64,000 nucleotides of DNA, taken from Ligustrum vulgare. Its lineage: Eukaryota; Streptophyta; Magnoliopsida; Lamiales; Oleaceae. Where the stretch lies: contig OY743172.1 of NCBI GenBank assembly GCA_963555705.1, positions 19,591,446 through 19,655,445 of the forward strand, written 5' to 3'. The stretch's first letter is position 1. Each line of letters starts with the position of its first letter. Below the pieces are notes generated by a model. The model searched no databases, was not told the DNA's origin, and saw only the letters and a list, made by a program, of their open reading frames with translations. This document shows, piece by piece, positions 23,908 to 36,223 of the stretch. Made by a program: the position numbers and the translations under genes.

Positions 23908-24708
23908 ATTTATCATATTGAATGTGATTTGGCTCTTTTTGACAATACTGCTATAATTATAAATAAGTTTATTTATATTTTTGAGATAAAATGTGTGATT
24001 AAAAAAAAAAGAAAAAATATGTGTGTTTAAAAATTGATTTAAAAATTTATATTATTTATAAATTAATTTATAAATTATAATCATTGCGTTAAATGATAGT
24101 GACTTAAATAGATTCTTGAAGTCAAACATCATTATGTTTTAAGTTGTTGTAATGACCACACAGGGAAGACCTAAATTGACTTTTGGAACATAGTTGTTTT
24201 ATTGCAATAGTCAAAGTGGAAGTAAAAAGGACCAACACCCAGGCTTTGCCAACGTCAAAATTTTCGTAAGCCTTGTCTAATCATCAACTTTTGCATTTTG
24301 TTCTTAGTGTTAAAAAAATTAAAAATGATGCAAATGAAAAAAAAAAAAATAAGAGATAAAAAGTAGGATTAATTAGACTCTATTAGTTCCTTCAATCATT
24401 CTTAAATAAATACATTATTTAGAAACTATTTAAAAAAATATCTGATTTTATGAGAGAGAGAGAGAGAGTACTGTATTATTTATTTGACATCATTAATTAT
24501 GGAACCTATTATTTAGGATGTAGTTACCATTTATTTAGGAAATTAAATTAGAAGTGTAATTACATTTAAAATTAACAAATAATATAAAAATTACAATTAT
24601 TAAATTAGTTTAATAATATGATAAATCATTTTATATATCGAACGTGATATTACGAGTTATGTAATTTAATTAAAACCACATACAATTTACTATACCTTGA
24701 ACTGGTGT
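23908..24708. other. AT-rich intergenic stretch
   Basis: No gene is seen. It holds a piece of the recurrent MITE family near 23945-24080 and a short GA repeat at about 24454-24469. Confidence 0.4.
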
Positions 24709-25176
24709 TAGGTATGGCAAAACGGCTTGTCGGTTCGAGCCTCTCGGGCTTAGCCCGGCTCAGAAAAAGCTCAGGCTAAACTCGGCTCGTGACTCGAGAT
24801 TTCGAGTCAAAGCTAGAGCCGAGCTTTTTTTTGAGAGACGGGCTTTGGCTCGGCTCGGCTTGAGCCCAAAAAAAGCTCGATGGAAGCTTGATCAATAAAT
24901 TTCGATCATGAGTTCGACTAAACTTGCTATATATATATGTTTTTTCAATAAAAAATTTATGAATTTTTGCTATATAAAAAAAAAATTAAAAGTTCTGGAC
25001 TTGGCACAGCTCGGCTCAGAAAAACTCGAGTTAAAGCTCAAGTCGAACCTTATATTTGGAGACAAGCTTTAGCTTGGCTCGGTTCGGACCAAAAAAAGTT
25101 CGTCCCCTAAAAGCTCGAGCTGAGCTTCAGCCTTGATCTTCGGCTCGTGAGCCGGCTTAGCTCGTTGACATCCCTA
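24709..25176. mobile_element. hAT-like MITE rich in GCTCG motifs
   Basis: An exact 8-bp duplication ACTGGTGT flanks it (24701-24708 and 25177-25184). The termini are TAGGTATGGCAAAACGG and, inverted, TAGGGATGTCAACGAGC. The body is filled with GGCTCG, GAGCTC and CTCGAG text that can pair within the element, giving it a GC-rich, self-complementary character unlike its AT-rich surroundings. Non-coding. Confidence 0.83.
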
Positions 25177-25184
25177 ACTGGTGT

Positions 25185-25854
25185 TACATGAAATTTTAAT
25201 CGATAAAATCATATACCAGGTTCTGAATTACATCTAATGTAATATTTTACAAATATTAAGTAATTGCATGGAATGTAATATTACAAGCAACCCCAGCACT
25301 TGTACTATATATTACATCCGTTTTAATATTACATTTAGTGATACTATATAATACTCTATGAGGAAAAATTACACGTACAATAGTCTTTCAATGAGTTTAA
25401 TTTTACTTTATATACTAATATAAGCTCTATAATGTAATTAAAATACAGTCATTTTGTGATGTTATATACACTGTAATGATAACATGTATTACAATACATT
25501 ACACGACATATAATATTAGTAGAAATAATGTAATATTACATAAAAATGGTAGGGAATAATCAGTACACAAATATAGAAGGTAATAGTCTGTCAAGAAAGG
25601 AAACGTATTACTAAATTTCAGGATATTTAAAATTTCGAAATTTAATTACCTAAATAATTGGTAACAATTTTCCTTAATAAAATGACTTCTGGTTAATCTT
25701 GTCATTCAAATATTATATTCTCTCTTCAAAATTCGATATTTTCTAAAGTTATGACAAGAAATCAAGTAATTTTACGAATAGTTTGAAAATCGGGTATTTT
25801 TTAATTACAGTATATTACATTTAGGTAGTTACGTAATTTTCCTAAAAAGTAATA
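25185..25854. other. AT-rich intergenic stretch
   Basis: Many scattered GTAATATTAC-like short palindromes; no gene, RNA or complete transposon recognised. Confidence 0.4.
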
Positions 25855-28506
25855 CTGTGGCGGATCCAGGATTTCTCATTGGACAGAACTGAATTTAGAG
25901 AGGAGTGTTCATGTGTGGGTTGGAAGGGGTGTGAGCCCCTTCTAAGGGGTTTGGAGGCAACGCTCCAGAAATTTTTTCCAATCGTAAAGAAATAAGGTAA
26001 TATAAACTACATCACATTCCTAGGATCCAATAATCTAATATCTGAATCATATTGTCTAAAATTGACCAACTCCAAATCATATTATCATTCGCATTCTAGA
26101 AATCAAAATCAAAATTACATAATGCCATATAAATTTATAATCTACATCATATTCCCAAAATCAAATAACATTCTAAAATCAGATAATCTAATATCTAAAT
26201 CACAATCTACAATATATATAAGTGTGGATGCGGGGAGGGGGGGGGGGGGGGGGGGGAGGGACTTTTGATTTCCTATTTTACCCTTATATATTTAATTATA
26301 TACCTAATATACCCTTATCCCCCTTATTTAGTAAAATTAATTATGAATTTATTTTATAAAAAAATGCAATTCTATAATATAATTTCATATTATTATAGTT
26401 TTTCAATTATCTAGCATTAAACTAATTTATTATCCAGCAATTTATACTTTTAATCTATTTTTATATAATTATTCTTATTGTTGTTATATTTTTTCATTTA
26501 TTTAGTATTAACAAAAAAAAAAAAAAATTATGTCTTCATTTAATAAATATTATCATAATTACAAAACATGTTTATTGATAACTTTTTCAATATTTTACCA
26601 CATTCTAATTCAATACTTATGTTTTTACAATTCTTAAAATCGAATCATTACAACCTTAAATCAATTAAAATTTGTATGATTAATTATATTTAATGATTAA
26701 AAACAAAATATCTATAAATTTTCTAATGATAAATTGGTACTAGCAGTTTAAGTTCTTAGTTTATCTAACTTATTTTTTAGTCATTGTCTCAATAACTCAT
26801 TTAAACATAGACGTATCATTTCTATCAATACAAGATTTTGAAAATATTATAGCTGAATTAAGAAACTTGACAACAGAAATAATATAGACTGTATTAAAAT
26901 AATCAACATCAACAAGATCAATAATTGGTAGATTATGAGTTGAATTAAAATGATTGCGTTTTAAAACCACAATCTTTTTGAATAATCAAAATAATAAATA
27001 AAGTGAGTTATTTATTTGGACGCTAATATGAGTGCCATTTTGATGAAAAATATTTTATTTTATTTTACTCAAACGCAATAAGAGGTAAGTTATTGAAACA
27101 TATTTATAGATACGTATTCCATCTTAATTTATATGATGAACGTAATTAAATGGAAAAGAGAACATCTGAATGGTTCAAATCTGACCAAAAAGAATTTATT
27201 TTTATGATTGAAATATAGTTTCAACGTCTTCTTGAACTTTCGTTTGCTATAAGAATTTTGTTTTAGAAATTTTCTATCTAACAAAAAGTTATTTGGGAAA
27301 AAAATGAAAATGTCTATAATAAATTTACTCACAAGTAATTAATAAATAAATAAGTAAATGAGTATTTTTCATATAAATAACTATTTTTATTAAATTTAAT
27401 ATTATTCAATTAAACACAATCATAACAGTTAAAAAAGATTTTACGTAATACAATTTAATAATAGTATTTCTAATCTACCTTAATATTACTATTATAAATA
27501 ATAAAGTATTAATTATAATACTTTATAATCAATGACTTATAATCATATATGTATAAATCGATAATTTAATAATTCTCATTATAAAATTTATTACATTAAA
27601 GCCACAAAATATAAATTATTTTATTGCCTACATAAGGCGTGCAAAACACGTGAGAAAAACTAGTAATCTAAAATTAATCAAGTCCAAGTCATATTATCTA
27701 ATCACATTCTCAAATGCAAAATCGCAAAATCACATTCTCAAAATCAAAATGTCAAACTAAAAATGCATTCTCTAAATCAAATGTGAAATGATGCACTAAC
27801 CTTGCAGCTGGTGACGGATCCTTGCAAACTTGCAGTTGCAAACTCTTAGTCTCATCGACACTGGAGTTTGGGAGGGAGGTAGTTTAGAGATTTATCAAGT
27901 TGTGTGGCTTGTAATTGCAAATATACATTATTGAAATGGAAATATTAGAAATTTTGAAAATTCAAAGAAGGTGAGAGATTTTGAAAATTCCGATTTTGGA
28001 AAATAAGAATAACCCTAAACTACGTGTGTGTCATCGGTGCGTGAGTTGTGACTGACAAGTGGTGAGTGTCCTGCTGCCATCTACGGTCTACTCCAACTCC
28101 AACTCCAATGAATCCGAGTTACTGCCATTTGGGCGAGGGTCGAGCGAGGAGAATAGATTGAGAAATGAGAAGATTCGAAGGTTTCAAGGAAGGAAGGTTT
28201 GGATTTGGAAGAGCAAGCGTCGGGCTAGGAGGAGCGGAGCTAAACTTCGGGCTTGGGTGGAGGTTTATACAATCGAAAGTGTACCTGGCCGTTAGGGGAA
28301 TAACTGGACAACTGGTATTGAAACTGGAGAGAGGTAAATTAAATGGACTTAGGCTGCGACCTACTGGGTTAAAGGGTTCAAAACAAATAGGTCGAACTGA
28401 TGAAAAAATTAGACCGAGCTAATAGTTCTTTTTTATTTTATGCAGTCTGGCCCTAGATAGCACAGGGCTTCAACCCAGTATAGACCATACATGAATTCGC
28501 CTATGA
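25855..28506. mobile_element. Probable hAT-like element interrupted by a Helitron
   Basis: The left end CTGTGGCGGATCCAGGAT and the right end ATGAATTCGCCTATG are imperfect inverted repeats of the GTGGCGGATCCA type found at plant hAT ends. The body has loosely repeated text (AAATCACATTCTCAAAATC) on both sides of the Helitron at 26206-27663, which shows the sides were once continuous. The right part (28059-28422) has open frames but no recognised domain. No clean target duplication was found, so the outer limits are tentative. Confidence 0.45.
26206..27663 (+). mobile_element. Helitron, non-autonomous, copy C
   Basis: Starts TCTACAATATATATAAGTG after a host A and ends with a small hairpin (CGTG CAAAA CACG), then AGAAAAACTAG before a host T. 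It is 1,458 bp, with no transposase ORF. A G run of about 20 bases or more lies near its 5' end (26234-26256). Host text resumes after it in register with repeats to the left. The short hairpin makes this the least certain of the four Helitrons. Confidence 0.6.
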
Positions 28507-29120
28507 ATACAGACATTTAATTTATAAAAATCCAAATGCTCGGTTTTCTATAAAAATAAATGATAAATAGTAAATTTGTTTTTTCCATCATATTTTAATT
28601 ATTTTTATTAATTATATCCAAAAATACAAATACAAATACATTGTACCAAGAAAGATAGGACTTGTACAAGTACATTATTGTCCATATTGTACATGCCCAC
28701 CCCAATTATTTAATACAAAATTCAAATTATCTTAATTAAGTAGATTCGGGCAGGGCATGTGAGTAAGAATCTGCCCCAAACCAATCTAATTGTTGAACGA
28801 AACCCTAATTATTTTCACATGGGCAGGCCATATAGTGATGGCAACGGAGCGGGTTCGGGTCGGTTCCCCCCGACCCGTGCCTCGCCATGCGAGAATTTTT
28901 CAATTCTAAACCCGCCCCGCGACCCGCGAATTTCGGGTTGGGGGCGGGTTCGGGTTAGGGGCGGGTCGGAACAGCCAAACTTGCACCCGCCCCGCGACCC
29001 ACCCGGGTCAGGGGAAATCGCCCCATACCCGCCCCGCCGACCCGTGGGGCGGGTTTTTTTCGCCCCATTAGGGGCGAGGTCGGGTACCCGTCGGGTCGGA
29101 TTTTTTTTGCCATCTCCAAG

Positions 29121-30488
29121 CAGTGGCGGAGCCACCTATAGGCGAGATAGCGCAGCCGCGCTACCTCGCCGCCGATGGTCCGCCATGGCGTTGCGCCGCT
29201 GGTAAGCAGATTTTTTTTTTTGGCTCAAATTAGTACCCAACTCCCAAGCTCAAACCAAAAATACAACATACAAATCAATCTTCATTTGGTCCAACAAGCA
29301 AAATCTTAACAAAATTCAAAATCCCTAACCTTTTGGTTTGGTCCGACCCCGCCACTGCCGATTCTCTGTGTCAAAAATCAAAATCCTTTGTGCAAAATCG
29401 TTGCTCGCGACACTGGTTTCCGCCGGCGCCAGTCGGTCTGAGTCGTCTGACTCCTCCACTCCCCAGCCATCCAGACTCCAGCGGCAGGCCAGCGTGCTTC
29501 TTGTTTTTACTGTGCTACTCCTGCTCGCCTGCTCTCCACTGCCGAAGCCGAAGGTAATTGTTTTTTACTAATTATTTGTAGTTGTCTTGTCTAGTAACTT
29601 TAGTAAATAAAGTAAGTATTATTGTATTAAGTATTTAAGTGTACTGTGTAAGTGTGTATATGATTATTTTATTTGTTTTGGTAATTTGGTTGTGTAATTT
29701 TCAGATTTTATAATGTTATTATGTTAATGTTTGAGTTTTAAATATTTTAATAAATATTATTGATGTTTGATTTATTAATTTTTTTTTGGTTAGGTTAGAT
29801 GTCAATCCCCAATTTTTTTATCAATCTGTGATTTCTCACTAAGGCTAAACCTTAATTCGTTATAATTGATTTGAGAATTATACATAACTGTTACATTTAA
29901 GTTTTTGTAAAGTGGTTTAGATTTGTAAAATGTGACTATTTTGATGAAAATATGATTTGATTTGTGAATTGTTATTATTAATTTATAGGTTGTGAATTGA
30001 GATTTGGTGAATATTTGATTTGATTTGTGATCATTGATTTACAGATTATGGAACGTTTTTTTCAACTTAAACGAAAATCTGAACTTAGTGGTAAAAAGAG
30101 TGATTTGCGCAACAAAATAGGAGATAAATGGTTGAATGACAATTTGGTTGTGTACACGGAGCGAGACATTTTTAAAAATATTGAGAATGAGGCAATATTG
30201 CAGCGTTTCCAAAATATCAGACCCCGAAGAATGCAGTTGTTCGAGCCAACAAATACTAACTGATGTCATTATCATGTATTTTGCATCTATTTTGGTTTGT
30301 GTTGGATTATATGTTCATATATTTAATTACAACTTTTCATTCTTATTTCTATTTATTCATTTTTAAATATTATTTCGTTAAATAATATTCACAATCTCGT
30401 TATTGTCATCGTTCACGTTAGTAGGTCAACGGTCAAAGAGGTCAACGGTCACCGCTCTACCTGAACTTTTCGACTGACTCCGCCACTG
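29121..30488. mobile_element. hAT deletion derivative (inner), 1,368 bp
   Basis: The terminal repeats are CAGTGGCGGAGCCA and, inverted, CAGTGGCGGAGTCA. The 8-bp target duplication has one mismatch (TCTCCAAG at 29113-29120, TCTCTAAG at 30489-30496). The insertion hit the last bases of the outer MITE. Between the ends lie a GC-rich head, an AT-rich intron-like middle and a short transposase-derived ORF (30048-30263), so this is a shortened copy of an autonomous element. Confidence 0.85.
30048..30263 (+). pseudogene. Internally deleted hAT transposase remnant
   Basis: The 71-residue frame from MERFFQLKRK has a head typical of TTF-type zinc-finger hAT transposases and a tail (DKWLNDNLVVYTERDIF, then NIENEAILQRFQNIRPRR) that matches the extreme C-terminus of their dimerisation domain. 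The whole catalytic and zinc-finger body between them is missing, joined in frame, so no transposition activity is expected. The upstream ATG at 30027 would add seven residues; the ATG at 30048 fits the family start. The stop falls 225 bases before the right terminal repeat, the usual place. Confidence 0.6.
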
Positions 30489-30502
30489 TCTCTAAGGCCA
30501 TA

Positions 30503-32149
30503 TGCAATCCTCGGCTAATTAGTTTAAATAAGCCTATCCGATAATTAAGCACGTAATTTAATAATTAAACAGCTAACATTATCTTGATAATAATTTTATG
30601 AATATTCGATTTCTCATACATTATAAAGGATGAAACTTATCATCTCGTGAACTGATATTTAGTGTGATTAAAAAATTTATTAACTTTTCAATTTATCAAA
30701 ATATTATTTTAACCTCATATTTTATGGGTTCATAATTTTTCTACATTACCTACTAAAACTATTATCAAAAGCTTTGTAACACGAAAGAAAATGCCAGCAG
30801 GATGATTAATAGTTTGAAGATTATATAATATTATCATAATAATAAATAATCTAAGACTAATAGGCATGATGATGATACCCACAAGACAGTTTAGCGTACA
30901 TAATTTGATTTAGCTAAGGAATCAATAATGCTTTTAATATAATAATATAATATACAAATGTGGAACTATGCCAAAAATTTTAGGGTCGAGCAGGATGATG
31001 ACACCTACCTAGATATCAAAAGGGACGCAAACCCAATGTACACTTAAAAAATTACTCCCAATGTACTTCTAGTCACAATATTTATGGGCCCCATGTGCGT
31101 GGGGCTCATCTCCACATATACGGATTTCACACAGTGTGAAAATATGTGCACTTTGGAGTCAATTTTGGGGTGTACAAGTAGACAATTTTGTTATCGAAGT
31201 GTTCGAGACTCTGGCTATTGTCAGGACTTCAAAGCGGGTCGGATAGCTCGATTATTGGGTTCAGTGTTGGGCCTTAAAAAATGGACTGCAATTGGTGTTG
31301 AGGTGTCACTTTAATTGCGACCACGTGTAGATGCATTTTGTTAAGTGCTAAATAGAGGTAAGGAGTAAATGATTAGAATTAATTTATGAGAGAATGTTAT
31401 CAATGATGAAATAATTATTCCCCACTTATGTTCTTCTCGCTCCATTTTTTCCTAAAGTCCAATTATAATGGATCACAAGTGTCCAAGATATGTAGTGGTG
31501 TTTTCCAAGTTACATCCAACGATATTATTTGATAATAAATTAAGTCTATTAGTATTTGATAATAAATTAAGTCCATATTTAGTAATGATTGACATTCAAT
31601 TTTTAATTTAAATCAAATGCAACAGTTAATTTTAATCACATTTTATAGGACTCACATCTTTTTAACAACACATCTTATCAATTTCTATTAAAAATTCATT
31701 AAAAATTAAACCCAATTTTAATTTCCATCAAATATTGGCTGAGTCTCATATTCTAAAATGTCACGCACATCTTTCAAGAATATCTTCCACACGACCAAGG
31801 GTGAAAAGAGTAAAAATAAAAGTTAATATGACATGATATATATACTTGCAAGAAAATTATTTTCTTTGAATTTTCAATAAGCAAAAACTCTTACACTTTC
31901 TTACGCATTTTGTCCAAAAATTATTTTATTAGTTACTTTTAATGATAATATTAATTATGTATTTTTTAATTCAAATTGTGAGTCTCATTTAATCTTCTAT
32001 TCATTACTATAGGAATTGAGACTTAATTTTTTTGCTCTTTTTTTTTTTTCTTTCAATCTGGTGTTTCGAAATTCTTCTTGAAAGAATGATGTTCAAAGAA
32101 GAATAATTCTACAATAGTGGTTAGGAAACTTCTTCGTTAATTACTCCAA
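30503..32149. other. Intergenic stretch without gene
   Basis: AT-rich DNA with a more balanced segment at about 31080-31330 that has an open frame but no recognisable product; it may be a degenerate retroelement piece. Nothing else is supported. Confidence 0.4.
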
Positions 32150-33906
32150 AGCGAGTTAATGGTACCAATTACATTAAATGTGCTTTGAATGCCAAAAATA
32201 AGATTCGTGGAAGGATGCATTGGGGTTATATTTCAGGGACCAAAGCTGCTCATACAAATATTCAGTTAGAAGAGTATGAGGCTTGGGAAGATGAGAATTG
32301 CCTGGTGAAATATTGGTTTCTCAATGCAATGACGAAAATATAAATTCTATCTTTCTTCTATTGTATACAACAAGAGAAATATGAGAAGCAGTGAAGCAGA
32401 AACATTCTGTTCAACGTGATGCATCAAAGCCCTATCAACTGCACCGTTAGGTGATTTCTATTTGTTAAAATAGGGGATCTGTCATCTCCTACTTGGCAAA
32501 CTACAGAAGATTTGACAACAACTTGATGATATCGATGATTGTTCTATGGATTGTACCAAATACATTGAGAAATATACCACGAAAATTTATTCTCAACGGG
32601 TATATATGTTTTTGGTGGGTCTTGATTCTCAATTCGATAGAGAGAGAGAGGCCGAATTCTTGCTACCAAACCACTTCTAAACATACAAACTACTTATGTT
32701 GTGGTTTATGCAGAAGCTAATCGTCAGGATGCCATGCTTGGAGGAGTAATTGGAGAAGGGCATGTGATGCTTCTAGGAAAGCTCCGACATCGAAGAAAGA
32801 TCAGGAGTGTACTCATTTTAAGAGTATGGATCATATCGTGGGCTCTTGCTTCCAAATTCATGGATATACAGATTGACATCCAAAGGCCAAGACGGAATCC
32901 CAAGTTTCCTCTAGCATTCAGGAATATGACATTAATCCAACTGGAAATCATGCCATGACATCGAGATTCACTTCTAAGTCAGGTACATATTTTACTGGAA
33001 ATAGATACTGGATAATTGACTTTGGTGCAATGGATCATGTAACTAGTGATTGGTATATATTTAGTCATTTATCCTTGAATTGTCCAACAAAATACCATTA
33101 CTAATGCCAATAGGATTTTATCTTCATCTTCTGGTATTGAAACCATCTCATTATCCCCTAATTTAACCTCAAAGATGCTTTGTTTGTGTAATCATTAAAT
33201 TGCAATCGTCTCTCTATTTTTCAATTAACGAAATATCATAATTGCGTTGCCATGTTCTTCCCTACTCACCGTGTGTTTCAGGATATCTATAACAAGGAAA
33301 AGATTGTCAGTGGTAAAGAAATTGGAGGATTGTACAATTTGAAGGATGACTTTCAACAATCCAACAGAAAAGGACAAGCTTACTTGAAAAAGGAATGTGT
33401 GTTGAATAAGAAAATTGAGGAAATTTGGCTATGACATAGGTGTCTATGGAATCCTTCTTTTAGTCATTTTAGGAGATTATATCCCTCTCTATTTTGTGAT
33501 TGTATTTTTTTAGATTTTATTTGCATGACTTATGTTATGGCGTAGAGTCATCGTTCTACTTTTTATTTGAGTGATAATAAATCAGAGTTTCCTTTCTCAC
33601 TAGTCCATTCAGGTGTTTGGCGACCGACACTAATTCCTACTCTTAATGGGATAAGATGGTTTTGTAGCATTTGTGGAGTAGAATGACGTGGGTTTACTAA
33701 TTGAAACATAAGATTGATGTGAGTACCCATTTTTGGGTCTTTCATCATATGGTAGGTTTCCATTTTTGTGTTCCAATAAAAGTACTCCACTATGATAATT
33801 GGGGAGTACTCTAAACATGAGTTGATAGAGTTCATGCATTCGTTAGGTATTGCACATCAAACTTCATGTCCATATTCTCCCTAACAAAATAGGGTGGCTA
33901 AAAGGA

Positions 33907-33930
33907 AAAAAAAAAAAAAAAAAAAAAAAA
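33907..33930. repeat. Poly-A run inside the copia remnant
   Basis: About 24 A within integrase-derived text; a likely slippage expansion of an AAA lysine run. Confidence 0.85.
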
Positions 33931-34409
33931 GAGACTTATTAGATGTTACTAGATCTCTTTTGTTGGAGGGGCATATAACTTCCTATCTTTAGGGTGAGGT
34001 ATTGAACTCAGTGGTCTACATGATAATTGTACACTATCTTATGTTCTTAATTTTAGGAGACTGTTAGATGTCTTATATAACCATTGCACTCTTCCATCAG
34101 TGGTTCTTTTTTACTCCTAGAGTTTTGGGTGCATAACATTTGTCTACTTGCACCACTCTTTTAAACATACTAAACTTGAACTTCGTGATGTGAAGTGCGT
34201 CTTTTTAGGATATGAATTCAATCAAAAGGGGCACAAATGGTATGATTCTGTCTTCAAAAGGTTTCGTGTCTCCATGTATGTTAGTTTTGATAAAAAAAAA
34301 AAAAATTCTTCTACAAATTATTTCCTACTGATTCTTTACTTCAAGTGGGAATCAAGGAGAAGTGATCAATCATGTAGAACTACATGTTTTTTTCCTATTG
34401 ATAATGATG

Positions 34410-34411
<2 letters not shown>

Positions 34412-34484
<73 letters not shown>
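34412..34484. repeat. (CT)n microsatellite inside the copia remnant
   Basis: About 36 CT units in the connection region of the polyprotein. A leucine/serine ORF across it is an artefact of the repeat. Confidence 0.95.
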
Positions 34485-34488
<4 letters not shown>

Positions 34489-36223
34489 CATGATAGTACA
34501 ATGTCTCATCCTTCTTCAACACCTAGTCAATATTCTCCTAAGGTACCTTCTTACCCAAGTCCTAAAGTTTTTGATAATACTGAACCTCCTGTTGATAATG
34601 ATACTGATGACACAGAACATCTTTTGTCTAATAACAATGAACAACCTTCTTATCATCTCCCACCACGTTTTAATCAAGGTATACCACCTACTAGATATGA
34701 GTATGACCCTAAATACAAAACTAGATATCCTATTAGCAATTATGTAACCTCACATAGACTGTCCAAGCCATATGCATCTTATGTGCTACAATTATCATCT
34801 GTTTCTATTCCTTATAAAATGCAGGAAGCTTTAATAGATGCTAGATGAACTCAAGCTATAACAGAAAAGATGTCTACGCTTGGAAAAAATGACATTTAGG
34901 AAATTGTACCTCTACCAAAGGGGAAGAAGACTGTGGGATACAAACGTGTGTTTGCTGTAAAACATAAGGAAAATGAAACCGTTGAGATGTGTAAAGCATG
35001 GTTATTTGCAAAAGGTATACACAGTCTTACTGGATCAACTATCAAGACATTTTTGCATCCGTTTTCTAACTCAAAATTGTAAGGGTACTCTTATCTTGGT
35101 AGCCAATTTCAGATTGTCCAATTCTTCAATTCAATGTAAAGATGCATTCTTGCATGGAGATCTTGCAGAAGAAGTATATATGGACCATCATCCAAGCATA
35201 GAAAAGTACTTGAATGCTACATAGTATCCAAACTCAATAAGTCGTTATATGGGTTCAATAACCCTCGAGAGCTTGGTTTGATAGATTTACCACATCTACG
35301 AAGAGCTTTAGCTATAAGTAAAGTAACTTCAATCACACATTTCTCTTGAAGCGCAAATAAGGTAAAATTATTGCATAAATTATTTATATTGACGATATAG
35401 CAGTGACAAGTGATGATCAAAATGAAATTAAAAGCTTATAATGACACTTGGCCTTAAAATTTGAGATGAAGCAATTTGGTGATTTGAAATACCTTTTGGG
35501 AACTCATCTCAATGGAAATACATTCTTGATTTGTTAACTGAGACATACATGCTTGGATGTAAGCCTGCTAATACCCCTATTGAGTAGAATCACAAGTTGT
35601 TCATATGCTTGAGTTCAACTCCTACTAATAGAGGAAGGAACAGAGTCTTGTGGAAAAATTGATTTATTTGTCCCATACTAAACCATATATTACATATGCA
35701 ATAAGTGTAATGAGCCAATTTATGCATGATCGTCGTAAACTCCATATGGATACCGTTGAGAGAATGTTCAGGTATTTGAAATTTGCCTCAGGGAATGTGT
35801 TGTTGTTCACAAAAACCAATCACCTAAAGGTGGAATACTATACTTATGCGAATTGGCCAGGTTTAGCTAATGACCGCATGTTACTTCACTTTTGTAAGGG
35901 AAAATCTTTTGACTTGGGGAGAGAGAGAGAGGGAAAAAAAAAAAAAAAAAAAAGTTGGAAACAAGGCCTAGTGCAAAAGCGGTGTATAGGGGTATGGCTC
36001 TTGGTTAGCAGATTTGGAAGTTGATTCTCAAGATGCATTGATACTATATTGTGATAAGACTTGGGGCTGGAGGACTATAAACATACGATTTAACCTCAGC
36101 AAAAGATGCACTAATATTGAAATTTCATAAATGTAAATAAGAAGTAACACAAAAACATACACGGTTGTTACAAAACGCCCGGCCATAGCTTTAGTACAAT
36201 CAAATCAATCTCAATCACTCTGT

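Larger units (their letters stand above)
28833..30494. mobile_element. GC-rich hAT-like MITE (outer), split by an inner hAT element
   Basis: An exact 8-bp duplication AGGCCATA flanks it (28825-28832 and 30495-30502). The left terminus is TAGTGATGGCAACGG. The right terminus, recovered across the inner insertion, is TTGCCATC plus TCTCTA. Without the insertion the element is about 285 bp and very GC-rich (CGGGTTCGGG, GACCCGCC, GGGGCGGGT), strongly self-complementary and non-coding. ORFs across it are chance products of its composition. Confidence 0.8.
32150..36060 (+). pseudogene. Ty1/copia retrotransposon polyprotein, heavily decayed
   Basis: Copia domains appear in order, in shifting frames with many stops. 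They are a gag piece (about 32155-32342: NGTNYIKCAL, HWGYISGTKAAH), a protease box (about 33009-33040: WIIDFGAMDHV, with the expected DSG changed to DFG), a gag-pre-integrase piece (about 33290-33350), integrase text (about 33780-33900: GIAHQTSCPYSP), a connection segment (34148-34280: VKCVFLGYEFNQKGHKWY), RT (34830-35400: DAFLHGDLAEEVYM, then YIDD at 35386-35397) and RNase H (35650-36060: LIYLSHTKPYITYA). I could not find flanking LTRs. It is inert and clearly old. Confidence 0.88.

Noticed and set aside
28759..29205. 148-residue plus-strand ORF and its 106-residue antisense partner
   Set aside because: They lie in the GC-rich outer hAT MITE and cross into the inner element. The residues are low-complexity Pro/Arg/Gly, as expected from CGGGT repeats.
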